From assembly GCF_902493135.1 (NCBI RefSeq), contig NZ_CABUOD010000001.1:159075-223074 (forward strand): a DNA stretch of 64,000 bases, in the 5' to 3' direction. Origin of the DNA: an uncultured Parabacteroides sp. GTDB lineage: Bacteria; Bacteroidota; Bacteroidia; Bacteroidales; Tannerellaceae. Positions within the stretch are counted from its first letter, which is position 1, and each line of letters begins with the position of its first letter. The notes under the pieces are model-generated. The model was not told where the DNA came from. It did not search any database and saw only the letters and a program-made list of their open reading frames with translations. Below, in pieces: positions 25,778 through 33,595 of this stretch. Both the position numbers and the translations under genes were made by a program.

Positions 25778-26952
25778 AGACCGGGAATAAGATTGCGCTT
25801 TTTTATACGGCTATCACGATCGGCATTATTTCGGTGGTGACAGTCGTTTTCTATTTTGTGGCGACCGACTATATCAGCCGTCTCTACTATTCCTATCTGA
25901 CGGAGAAGGCATACGCGACGGCACAGAAGCATTGGGAGAAGGATGAGTTGGACGAGGAAGATTATGCCCGTATCCAGCAGCATTATGAGGAAACGTTGCC
26001 TGTTGCGGCGGAAATCTTGCTGAACGCCGACAGCATAACGGAGGCGCATAGCGTCTTGTCCCGTTACCTGACCGATGAGAAGATCGCTTCCCTGTATGCA
26101 GGCAATGTGGTTCGTTTCCATGAAGGGAAAGAATTAGGAGCGGCTGTCTACTATCCGGATAATGAGGGCAATTTTATCGTACTGGTTGTGTCGAGCAACC
26201 AGTACGGCGGGGATATCCAGCACCGTATCGGCTGGCTGTTGCTGGGGATGCTGGTGATCAGTGCCGTACTGGTCTATTTCGTCGGACGTTTGTATGCGAC
26301 CCGCATGGTCGACCGTATCGATGCGGCTTACCAGAGTGAGAAGTCTTTTATCAGCAATGCGTCCCATGAACTGAATAATCCGCTCACAGCTATCCAGGGG
26401 GAATGCGAGATCAGCTTGTTGAAGGAACGTACGCCGGCCGAATACCAGGCTGCATTGGGGCGTATCGCCTCCGAAACGAAACGCATCATCCAATTGATGA
26501 AGAACCTTCTCTTTCTCTCTCATGGGGATAAGGAAATTTTGAAGAATGCACGTGAGACGGTTTTGTTGGCCGATTTCCTGATGCAGTTCGTGGGCAACCG
26601 CGTTCGCTTTACAACCGACCATTTCGCTTTTGCTATCGAGGCGAATCCGCATCTGTTGAAGATTGCTGTCGGTAACATCTTGAATAATGCCTGTAAATAT
26701 TCGGGAGAGGCGCCTGTCGAGATGCAGCTGAAAGGTTCTGTCTTGACCATTACGGACACGGGGATCGGTATTCCGGAGGAGGAGATCGCTCGTGTGTACC
26801 AGCCTTTCTATCGTGCCTCCAATACGCGGGAGTTCGCCGGGCATGGTATCGGACTCAGTCTTTCCATGCGTATCCTGAGAACCTATGGAGCCGAAATCAC
26901 GATTACGTCCGAGGTCGGGAAGGGAACGACGGTGGAAATCGAATTCCCGTAA
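25774..26952 (+). CDS. Sensor histidine kinase paired with the response regulator
   Basis: A 392-residue membrane kinase. TM1 is at about residues 8-30 and TM2 at about 150-170, enclosing a periplasmic sensor of roughly 120 residues with no recognised fold or metal motif. The H-box is SNASHELNNPLTAI (ELNNP in place of the more common ELRTP). ATPase motifs are NILNNACKYSG (N box), DTGIGIPEEE (G1), YRASNTREFAGHGIGL (F/G2) and a terminal GKGTTVEIEFP. It would phosphorylate the regulator encoded upstream, probably in response to periplasmic metal or envelope stress. Confidence 0.92.
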   Translation: MKTGNKIALFYTAITIGIISVVTVVFYFVATDYISRLYYSYLTEKAYATAQKHWEKDELDEEDYARIQQHYEETLPVAAEILLNADSITEAHSVLSRYLTDEKIASLYAGNVVRFHEGKELGAAVYYPDNEGNFIVLVVSSNQYGGDIQHRIGWLLLGMLVISAVLVYFVGRLYATRMVDRIDAAYQSEKSFISNASHELNNPLTAIQGECEISLLKERTPAEYQAALGRIASETKRIIQLMKNLLFLSHGDKEILKNARETVLLADFLMQFVGNRVRFTTDHFAFAIEANPHLLKIAVGNILNNACKYSGEAPVEMQLKGSVLTITDTGIGIPEEEIARVYQPFYRASNTREFAGHGIGLSLSMRILRTYGAEITITSEVGKGTTVEIEFP

Positions 26953-27126
26953 GTTTTAGGTTGTTGAACGATGGCTTTTATTATATCTTTTTGTGCAATG
27001 TCGATAGCGGCAATATTTGATACCGCTCTATTTCGTTCATCAAGATAATAAGCGTAAAGCAGCCAAAGGTAAAAAAGGACAGATTTCAAAAGAGGACTGA
27101 AAAGATTTTTAAAGAAACATATGGGC

Positions 27127-27163
27127 AGGTCCGGTTAAGCAACCCCTTAGCCGGACCTTTTTT
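27127..27163 (+). terminator. Rho-independent terminator
   Basis: AGGTCCGGTTAAG and CTTAGCCGGACCT form a 13-bp stem (one G-T pair) around a seven-base loop and are followed by six T. It lies about 175 bases after the kinase stop and 66 bases before the dehydrogenase start. The 26953-27126 stretch before it holds nothing I can identify. Confidence 0.8.
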
Positions 27164-27228
27164 CTGCTGCCAACCTATTCCTTTCAACATTTAGGCTGTT
27201 TTGATTGTTAGATATAAAAACAAATAAT

Positions 27229-28227
27229 ATGGCATACAGAATTGCATTCTTTGGAGCTAAACCGTATGATATAGCTTCATTCGACAAAGTAAATGAAAAG
27301 TACAATTACGACATTCGTTACTACAAAGGACATTTGAATCCGAACAATGTAGTATTGACGCAAGATACGGATGTCGTCTGTATTTTTGTCAACGACACTG
27401 CCGATGCCACTGTTATCGATGCAATGGTGAAGAATGGCGTCAAACTGTTGGCCCTTCGTTGTGCCGGTTTTAATAATGTGGACCTGAAAGCGGCCAAAGG
27501 GAAGTTGCCGGTCGTCCGCGTCCCGGCCTATTCGCCTTACGCCGTGGCAGAATATTCGCTTGCCCTGATGCTGTCGCTGAACCGGAAGATACACCGTGCC
27601 TACTGGCGTACGCGGGATGGAAATTTCTCGCTGAACGGCTTGATAGGATTCGATATGCACGGCAAGACGATCGGTATTATCGGCACGGGAAAGATCGCCA
27701 AGATCCTGATCCGCATCCTGAAAGGGTTCGGAATGCGCATTCTGGCTTATGACCTTTATCCCGACATGAAGTTTGCCGAGGAGGAAGGTATTTCTTATGT
27801 TTCGTTAGACGAACTGTATCGCGAGTCGGACATCATCTCCCTGCATTGTCCGCTGACCGATCAGACAAGATATATGATCGACAAAGACTCCATCGGCAAG
27901 ATGAAGAAAGGCGTAATGATCATTAATACAGGCCGGGGCCAACTGATCAACACCAACGACCTGATCGAAGGTCTGAAGGAGAAGAAAATTGCAGCCGCCG
28001 GTCTGGATGTGTACGAGGAGGAGGGCGAGTATTTCTATGAAGACAAGTCCGATAAAATTATCGACGATGATGTACTGGCCCGTCTGCTTTCTTTTAATAA
28101 TGTGATCGTTACTTCACACCAGGCTTTTTTCACGAAGGAAGCCCTGTATAACATTGCAGAGACAACCCTTCGGAATATCGATGATTTCCGTCATCACCGT
28201 CCTTTGGTGAACGAAGTTATTTTGTAA
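27229..28227 (+). CDS. D-lactate dehydrogenase-type 2-hydroxyacid dehydrogenase
   Basis: A 332-residue D-2-hydroxyacid dehydrogenase starting at ATG 27229 (MAYRIAFFG); an upstream TTG frame is less plausible. The NAD site is GIIGTGKIAKIL. The active-site residues are Arg in NTGRGQLINT, Glu in VYEEEGEYFYED and His in TSHQAFFT. The SLNGLIGFDMHGKT lead-in and the YEEEGEYFYED segment match fermentative D-lactate dehydrogenases, which reduce pyruvate with NADH. Monocistronic: flanked by a terminator upstream and a hairpin downstream. Confidence 0.9.
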   Translation: MAYRIAFFGAKPYDIASFDKVNEKYNYDIRYYKGHLNPNNVVLTQDTDVVCIFVNDTADATVIDAMVKNGVKLLALRCAGFNNVDLKAAKGKLPVVRVPAYSPYAVAEYSLALMLSLNRKIHRAYWRTRDGNFSLNGLIGFDMHGKTIGIIGTGKIAKILIRILKGFGMRILAYDLYPDMKFAEEEGISYVSLDELYRESDIISLHCPLTDQTRYMIDKDSIGKMKKGVMIINTGRGQLINTNDLIEGLKEKKIAAAGLDVYEEEGEYFYEDKSDKIIDDDVLARLLSFNNVIVTSHQAFFTKEALYNIAETTLRNIDDFRHHRPLVNEVIL

Positions 28228-28257
28228 AAAGACTATGTTTATATCGCTGATTTATTA

Positions 28258-28265
28258 TATTTTTG
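28258..28265 (+). promoter_or_regulatory. -7 promoter-like element (TATTTTTG)
   Basis: TATTTTTG fits TAnnTTTG and lies 57 bases before the patatin-like gene. A hairpin begins immediately downstream (28268), so the message would start within or next to it. No clear -33 element. Confidence 0.4.
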
Positions 28266-28267
28266 TG

Positions 28268-28305
28268 GCCATTGTCCGGTGTGAGCCAGGCAATGGCTTT
28301 TATTT
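28268..28305 (+). terminator. Hairpin with T-rich tail after the dehydrogenase gene
   Basis: GCCATTG (28268-28274) and CAATGGC (28291-28297) form a 7-bp stem around a 16-base loop, followed by TTTTATTTTTT. It probably terminates transcription from the dehydrogenase gene. An overlapping -7 element makes a role in the leader of the next gene possible. Confidence 0.6.
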
Positions 28306-28321
28306 TTTATAGTAAACAGAT

Positions 28322-29179
28322 ATGGAAATAGACAGTCGTACAGGTCTGGTGCTTGAAGGAGGAGGGATGCGTGCCATCTTCACCGTCGGTGTGCTGGACT
28401 GCTTTATGGATCATGAGATTTGGTTCCCTTACACTATAGGCGTCTCTGCCGGGGCGAGCAATGGCATATCGTATGCTTCCCGCCAGCGCGGACGTTCCCG
28501 TTTCAGTAATATAGACCTGCTGGAGAAGTATGATTATATAGGTCTCAGGCATTTCCTGCGGGGACGGGGCTATATCGACATGAAATATCTTTTTTATATT
28601 TATCCGGAGAAATATTACCCGCTCGATTACGAGACTTATTTCAAGTCACCGAGCCGCTTCGTCATGGTCACCAGCAATTGCCTGACGGGTAAAGCCGAGT
28701 ATTTCGAGGAGAAGCAAGACGCGGACCGCCTGGTCGATATCTGTTGTGCCTCCTGTACGCTTCCGGTGCTCTGTCCGGTGGCGTATGTCGACGGCGTCCC
28801 GATGGTCGACGGCGGTGTCTGCGATGCCATCCCGATCCAGCATGCCATCGACGACGGTTTCCGCAAGAATGTGATTATCCTGACCCGCAACAAAGGCTAC
28901 CGGAAGGAAGAGAAGGATTTCTGGCTGCCCGGCTTCATCTACCGCCGATATCCCGCTATCCGCAAGCAGTTGAAACTGCGCTACCGCAAGTATAATGAAG
29001 TGCTGGACTATATCGACGAACTGGAAGCAAAAGGAGACGCGATCGTCATCCGTCCGCAAAAGAAAATGGAAGTCGGCCGGACCACCAACAACCGGGAAAA
29101 GCTGTCCGCCCTCTATGACGAAGGCTATGCGGCAGGGCAATCCATGATCGAAAGCTATCGGTTCGATTTCAAAACATAG
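28322..29179 (+). CDS. Patatin-like phospholipase
   Basis: A 285-residue patatin-family lipid acyl hydrolase. The oxyanion loop is LVLEGGGMR (residues 9-17), the nucleophile elbow is GVSAGASNG with Ser42, and the catalytic Asp is in VDGGVCDAIP (about residue 162), completing the Ser-Asp dyad. No signal peptide, so it acts in the cytoplasm or at the inner leaflet. The basic C-terminal third (KQLKLRYRKYNEV, RPQKKMEV) is typical of the YjjU-like subgroup. The stop codon lies inside the first unit of a 22-bp repeat array. Confidence 0.9.
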   Translation: MEIDSRTGLVLEGGGMRAIFTVGVLDCFMDHEIWFPYTIGVSAGASNGISYASRQRGRSRFSNIDLLEKYDYIGLRHFLRGRGYIDMKYLFYIYPEKYYPLDYETYFKSPSRFVMVTSNCLTGKAEYFEEKQDADRLVDICCASCTLPVLCPVAYVDGVPMVDGGVCDAIPIQHAIDDGFRKNVIILTRNKGYRKEEKDFWLPGFIYRRYPAIRKQLKLRYRKYNEVLDYIDELEAKGDAIVIRPQKKMEVGRTTNNREKLSALYDEGYAAGQSMIESYRFDFKT

Positions 29180-29236
29180 GTGTTTTGTTTTCAAAGCATA
29201 TATGTTTCGCAATCAAAACACCTATGTTTCCCGTTT
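29171..29236. repeat. Array of three degenerate 22-bp units
   Basis: Units at 29171-29192, 29193-29214 and 29215-29236 share the pattern AAAnCAnnnnTGTTTnnnnTTC with drift. The first and third units also form a perfect 16-bp inverted repeat (29172-29187 with 29214-29229). The array spans the patatin-gene stop codon (29177-29179). Arrays with the same 22-bp spacing occur at 32489-32555 and 59775-59862. Confidence 0.65.
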
Positions 29237-29313
29237 GGATAATATAGACTTGCAAAATTGGGTAAAACGGTGATATATTCGGAAAATTCATCGGATTATT
29301 GAAGGAAAATATT

Positions 29314-29321
29314 TACATTTG
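29314..29321 (+). promoter_or_regulatory. -7 promoter element (TACATTTG) for cysQ
   Basis: TACATTTG matches the TAnnTTTG consensus and lies 28 bases before the cysQ start. No clear -33 element at the usual distance. It is the likely start of the sulfonation operon transcript. Confidence 0.6.
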
Positions 29322-29349
29322 TATATTAACATACTAAAAGAGGCAAGTG

Positions 29350-30168
29350 ATGATGAACAACTATGCAAATTACCTGTATATAGCTACACGCGCCGCCCTC
29401 GATGCAGGCAAAGCTATCATGGATATTTATACCGATCCGGACTCTGATTTCGGTATCGAACGGAAAGCCGATCATTCCCCTTTGACGAAAGCAGACAAGA
29501 AAGCCCATCAGATTATTTCGATGGCGCTATCCGTGACACCGTTTCCCGTGCTGAGCGAGGAAGGGAAGGAGATCCCTTTTGCCGAACGTTCTGCCTGGGA
29601 TATGCTCTGGATCGTGGACCCGCTGGACGGGACGAAAGAATTTATCAAGAAGAACGGCGAATTTACGGTCAATATCGCCTTGGTGAAAGAAGGAGTTCCG
29701 GTGTTAGGCGTGATCTATGTCCCGGTACGGAAAGAGTTGTATTTCGCGGCTGACTCTGTGGGAGCTTTCAAGCTGGCCGGGATAGACAGCGGATATCAGC
29801 CTTCGATGGACGAGATACGGGAGAAAGCAGCTCGCCTGCCTATGTCGATGGGACATCAAGGCATTGTCGTGGTCGCTTCGCGTTCGCACCAGACGGAAGA
29901 GACGACAGCCTTTATCGAGAATCTTCGTAAGCAGGGACAGCCGGTTACCCTGATCAGTAGCGGCAGCAGCTTGAAGATCTGTCTGGTGGCGGAAGGGACG
30001 GCCGATGTTTATCCCCGTTTTGCTCCGACGATGGAGTGGGATACCGCCGCCGGGCATGCGATAGCGCGGGCCGCCGGATGCGATGTTTATCATATTGACG
30101 GGAAAACACCTTTAAAGTATAATAAGGAAGACCTTCATAATCCGTGGTTCATTGTCAGACCGCTCTGA
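29350..30168 (+). CDS. cysQ: 3'(2'),5'-bisphosphate nucleotidase CysQ
   Basis: About 272 residues of the inositol-monophosphatase fold; ATG 29350 was chosen over GTG 29347 and ATG 29353. Metal-site motifs are present: the Glu of LSEEGKEIP, DPLDGTKEF (the DxxDGT signature), and WDTAAGHAI near the C-terminus. CysQ hydrolyses PAP to AMP, removing the by-product of sulfotransferase and PAPS-using reactions. It heads the cluster of sulfate transport, CysC, CysD, CysN and a sulfotransferase, which fits PAP recycling during sulfonation. Confidence 0.93.
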   Translation: MMNNYANYLYIATRAALDAGKAIMDIYTDPDSDFGIERKADHSPLTKADKKAHQIISMALSVTPFPVLSEEGKEIPFAERSAWDMLWIVDPLDGTKEFIKKNGEFTVNIALVKEGVPVLGVIYVPVRKELYFAADSVGAFKLAGIDSGYQPSMDEIREKAARLPMSMGHQGIVVVASRSHQTEETTAFIENLRKQGQPVTLISSGSSLKICLVAEGTADVYPRFAPTMEWDTAAGHAIARAAGCDVYHIDGKTPLKYNKEDLHNPWFIVRPL

Positions 30169-30262
30169 CGTATGTTTGTTCCGTTTGCTGAAACTTTTGG
30201 TCTGTAAGCAAGATAATCCCTAAAATAGGTTATCGTAATGAGATTAGATTTAATATTCTTAT

Positions 30263-30270
30263 TACATTTG
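30263..30270 (+). promoter_or_regulatory. -7 promoter element (TACATTTG) for the sulfate transporter gene
   Basis: TACATTTG matches TAnnTTTG, 41 bases before the transporter start. It indicates that the transporter and downstream sulfur genes can be transcribed separately from cysQ. Confidence 0.55.
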
Positions 30271-30310
30271 CACCTTATCTGAAAAACTTATACTTACAGA
30301 CTAAGTAGGC

Positions 30311-31864
30311 ATGAACTTTGAAATAATATTTGTATTGCTGGCGTTGGTCGGCATGATAGGGGCGTTGATATGGGATGGGCTGAGGCCCGGAATGGTGTTG
30401 CTCACGGTTGTAGTGCTATTCCTCTGTGCAGGAATACTGACGCCGAAGGAAATGCTCGAAGGCTTTAGCAATAAAGGGATGATAACCGTCGGAATGCTCT
30501 TTCTGGTAAGCGAGGGCATTCGCCAGAGCGGAGCATTGGGGCAACTTATAAAGAAGCTGTTGCCGGAAGGAAAAACAACCGTTTTCAAGGCGCAGTTCCG
30601 AATGCTGCCACCTATCGCTTTTATTTCCGCTTTTCTGAACAACACGCCTGTTGTCGTTATTTTCGCCCCTATCATCAAGCGTTGGGCGGAATCGGTCAAG
30701 CTGCCGGCAACGAAATTCCTGATCCCTCTTTCATATGTGACGATCCTGGGCGGTATCTGTACCCTGATCGGCACGTCGACCAACTTGGTTGTGCACGGCA
30801 TGATCCTGGAAGCCGGATATGAAGGTTTCACGATGTTCGAACTCGGAAAGGTCGGCATCTTTATCGCGCTGGCCGGTATCATTTACCTGTTCGCCTTCTC
30901 CAACAAACTGCTGCCCGATTCGCGTGCGGATCGTTATGAGGAAGAAGAGGAGGAAGGCAATCCCGGCAACCTGCACCGGGTGGAAGCGGTGCTGGGCTCC
31001 CGTTTTCCGGGTATCAACAAGACGCTGGGCGAGTTCAACTTTACCCGTCATTACGGTGCGATCGTGAAAGAAGTAAAAAGCGGAGGACAACGGTTTACCC
31101 GCGATCTCGATAAGGTGACGTTGCACGAAGGGGACACGCTGGTCCTTTGGGCGGACGATACGTTCGTGCCGACATGGGGCGAATCCAGTGTCTTCCTTTT
31201 GCTTGCCAACGGTACGGACGGAACGGAACCGGTTTCGCGCAAGAAACGCTGGCTGGCGTTGGGCTTGCTGATCTTTATGATCGTAGGCGCCACGGTAGGG
31301 GAATTGCCTGCCGTGAAAGAGGCTTTCCCGGAGATACGTCTGGACATGTTCTTCTTTGTCTGTATCACGACTATCATTATGGCGTGGACCAAGATTTTCC
31401 CTCCGAAGAAATATACCAAATATATATCCTGGGATATTCTGATCACGATCGCCTGTGCCTTCGCGATCAGCAAGGCGATGGAAAATTCAGGCTTTGCGGC
31501 TTTGATAGCCCGCCATATCATCGGCATGGCGCATAATATCGGCCCGTATGCCCTGTTGGCAATCCTTTTTATCATCACCAATATCTTCACGGAGCTGATC
31601 ACGAACAATGCGGCTGCGGCGCTCAGTTTCCCGATCGCCTTGTCGGTCGCTACCCAGTTAGGTGTGGATCCGACTCCATTCTTTGTGGTGATCTGTATGG
31701 CGGCATCTGCCAGCTTCAGTACGCCGATCGGCTATCAGACCAATCTGATCGTGCAAGGTATCGGCAGTTATAAGTTCACGGACTTCGTGAAAATCGGTTT
31801 ACCTCTTAACTTGATCACTTTTTTGATCTCGGTATTCGTGATACCGATGATCTGGAAATTCTAA
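30311..31864 (+). CDS. SLC13-family (DASS) transporter with RCK_C domain, probable sulfate uptake
   Basis: A 517-residue membrane transporter with about 11-12 hydrophobic segments. The two inverted halves carry the family's substrate/Na+ loops: FLNNTPVVVI with LIGTSTNLVV in the first half, and ITNNAAAAL with TPIGYQTNLIV in the second. Between them, residues of about 215-300 form a soluble insert resembling a TrkA-C/RCK_C domain (GAIVKEVKSGGQRF, LHEGDTLVLWADD). SLC13/SulP-type partners next to cysC-cysD-cysN usually import sulfate; here that assignment rests on context. Confidence 0.87.
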   Translation: MNFEIIFVLLALVGMIGALIWDGLRPGMVLLTVVVLFLCAGILTPKEMLEGFSNKGMITVGMLFLVSEGIRQSGALGQLIKKLLPEGKTTVFKAQFRMLPPIAFISAFLNNTPVVVIFAPIIKRWAESVKLPATKFLIPLSYVTILGGICTLIGTSTNLVVHGMILEAGYEGFTMFELGKVGIFIALAGIIYLFAFSNKLLPDSRADRYEEEEEEGNPGNLHRVEAVLGSRFPGINKTLGEFNFTRHYGAIVKEVKSGGQRFTRDLDKVTLHEGDTLVLWADDTFVPTWGESSVFLLLANGTDGTEPVSRKKRWLALGLLIFMIVGATVGELPAVKEAFPEIRLDMFFFVCITTIIMAWTKIFPPKKYTKYISWDILITIACAFAISKAMENSGFAALIARHIIGMAHNIGPYALLAILFIITNIFTELITNNAAAALSFPIALSVATQLGVDPTPFFVVICMAASASFSTPIGYQTNLIVQGIGSYKFTDFVKIGLPLNLITFLISVFVIPMIWKF

Positions 31865-31874
31865 ATAGTTGAAA

Positions 31875-32495
31875 ATGGAAGAAAAGCAAAATACTCATAT
31901 CTATCCTATTTTCGATAGGATGATGACGAGGGAGGATAAAGAGCGTTTGTTGAGACAACGCAGTGTGATGGTGTGGTTTACCGGCCTGAGCGGGTCCGGG
32001 AAGAGCACGGTGGCGATAGCGCTTGAGCGCGAGTTGCACAAACGCGGTCTGTTGTGCCGCATCCTGGACGGCGATAATATCCGTAGCGGGATCAACAACA
32101 ACCTGGGCTTTTCGGCCGAAGACCGGGTGGAGAATATCCGCCGCATTGCCGAAGTAAGTAAACTCTTTATCGATACAGGGGTTATCACTATAGCGGCTTT
32201 TATCAGCCCGAATAACGATTTGAGGGAAATGGCGGCTTCCATTATCGGGAAAGAGAATTTCCTGGAAATATATGTCAGCACACCGATTGAAGAGTGCGAG
32301 CGGCGCGACGTCAAAGGACTGTATGCGAAAGCACGCCGGGGAGAGATCAAGGATTTCACGGGTGTCTCCGCTCCGTTTGAGGCTCCTGCACATCCGGACT
32401 TGACGTTGGACACTTCCGTGTTGAGCCCGGAGGAATCCGTAAGCCGTTTGCTTGGACTTATATTGCCGAGGGTTTCCGGCGGCAAGGAACTATAG
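31875..32495 (+). CDS. cysC: Adenylylsulfate (APS) kinase CysC
   Basis: A 206-residue APS kinase starting at ATG 31875. The P-loop is GLSGSGKST (residues 37-45); then DGDNIRSGINNNLGF, EDRVENIRRIAEV and FISPNNDLR match the APS-binding and lid regions. It phosphorylates APS to PAPS. In the absence of a PAPS reductase gene here, the PAPS is probably used by the sulfotransferase encoded 2.6 kb downstream. The final codons overlap the first unit of a 22-bp repeat array. Confidence 0.95.
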   Translation: MEEKQNTHIYPIFDRMMTREDKERLLRQRSVMVWFTGLSGSGKSTVAIALERELHKRGLLCRILDGDNIRSGINNNLGFSAEDRVENIRRIAEVSKLFIDTGVITIAAFISPNNDLREMAASIIGKENFLEIYVSTPIEECERRDVKGLYAKARRGEIKDFTGVSAPFEAPAHPDLTLDTSVLSPEESVSRLLGLILPRVSGGKEL

Positions 32496-32555
32496 TTTCA
32501 AGGGAGGGAAAACATAGTTTCATGAGCGGGAAAACATAGTTTCATGCTCATGGAA
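32489..32555. repeat. Array of three degenerate 22-23-bp units between cysC and cysD
   Basis: Units begin near 32489, 32511 and 32533, each with ATAGTTTCA followed by a variable AGGGAGGGAA, GAGCGGGAA or GCTCATGGAA. The second and third share AACATAGTTTCATG exactly. The array overlaps the cysC stop and ends 47 bases before cysD, so it lies in the operon leader. Same period as the arrays at 29171 and 59775. Confidence 0.7.
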
Positions 32556-32602
32556 CGGAAATGCAATCGAAAGATAAGAATAATAACATTAAATTATATA
32601 CA

Positions 32603-33511
32603 ATGTCAGATTATAAATTAAGCCATTTGCAGGAGTTGGAAGCAGAGTCTATCCATATCATCCGGGAGGTGGCTGCCGAGTTTGAGAATCCTGTTATGCT
32701 TTATTCCATCGGAAAAGACTCGTCCGTCATGGTTCGCTTGGCAGAGAAGGCTTTTTCTCCGGGGAAAGTCCCTTTCCCTTTGATGCACATCGATTCGAAG
32801 TGGAAGTTTAAGGAAATGATTCAGTTCCGTGATGACTATGCGAAGAAATTCGGATGGAACCTGATCGTGGAGTCCAATATGGAAGCTTTTCATGCAGGGG
32901 TAGGCCCTTTCACGCATGGCAGCAAGGTGCATACGGATCTGATGAAGACACAGGCGTTGTTGCGTTCGCTCGACAAATATAAGTTCGATGCCGCCTTCGG
33001 GGGAGCCCGCCGTGATGAAGAGAAGAGTCGCGCGAAAGAACGTATCTATTCTTTCCGCGACAAGTTCCACCAGTGGGACCCGAAGAACCAGCGTCCGGAA
33101 TTGTGGGATATCTACAATGCACGCGTGCATAAGGGAGAGAGCATCCGTGTGTTCCCGCTCTCCAACTGGACGGAACTGGATATCTGGCAATATATCCGCC
33201 TGGAAAACATTCCGATCGTACCTCTGTATTTCGCCAAGGAGCGCCCGTGTGTCGAGATCGACGGAAACCTGATCATGGCGGACGACGATCGTTTGCCGCA
33301 GCAGTATCGCGACCAGATCAAGATGCGTATGGTACGTTTCCGCACGTTGGGTTGTTGGCCGCTCACAGGTGCGGTGGAAAGCAATGCCGACACGATTGAA
33401 AAGATCGTCGAAGAGATGATGACGACAACCAAGAGCGAACGCACGACCCGTGTGATCGACTTCGACCAGGATGCAAGTATGGAACAGAAAAAGAGAGAGG
33501 GATACTTTTAA
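32603..33511 (+). CDS. cysD: Sulfate adenylyltransferase subunit 2, CysD
   Basis: A 302-residue protein, the same length as E. coli CysD, with the start at ATG 32603 (MSDYKLSHL). The PP-loop YSIGKDSSVM near residue 35 binds ATP; GGARRDEEKSRAKERI and FPLSNWTELDIWQYI are conserved in CysD. Together with CysN it activates sulfate to APS. It follows cysC and is followed after 84 bases by cysN, with an AT-rich inverted repeat between them. Confidence 0.96.
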   Translation: MSDYKLSHLQELEAESIHIIREVAAEFENPVMLYSIGKDSSVMVRLAEKAFSPGKVPFPLMHIDSKWKFKEMIQFRDDYAKKFGWNLIVESNMEAFHAGVGPFTHGSKVHTDLMKTQALLRSLDKYKFDAAFGGARRDEEKSRAKERIYSFRDKFHQWDPKNQRPELWDIYNARVHKGESIRVFPLSNWTELDIWQYIRLENIPIVPLYFAKERPCVEIDGNLIMADDDRLPQQYRDQIKMRMVRFRTLGCWPLTGAVESNADTIEKIVEEMMTTTKSERTTRVIDFDQDASMEQKKREGYF

Positions 33512-33526
33512 ATTCATAATTGAGAA

Positions 33527-33573
33527 TTGAAAATTGAAAATTATCGGGTGCAAGCATAATTTTCAATTTTCAA
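33527..33573. repeat. AT-rich inverted repeat between cysD and cysN
   Basis: A perfect 17-bp inverted repeat (33527-33543 and 33557-33573; arms of the TTGAAAATTGAAAATTA type) with a 13-base loop. Related TTTCAATTTTCAA copies continue to 33594. No T-run follows, so it is not a classical terminator; it may tune the cysD to cysN ratio or be a member of the repeat family found in the coding sequences at 10653 and 36431. Confidence 0.65.
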
Positions 33574-33595
33574 CTTTCAATTTTCAATTAACATT

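Noticed and set aside
26883..27089. Small minus-strand frame (68 codons) after the histidine kinase, with a CAAAGGTA match upstream
   Set aside because: It overlaps the kinase 3' end, has no recognisable family, and the promoter match is a single 8-mer.
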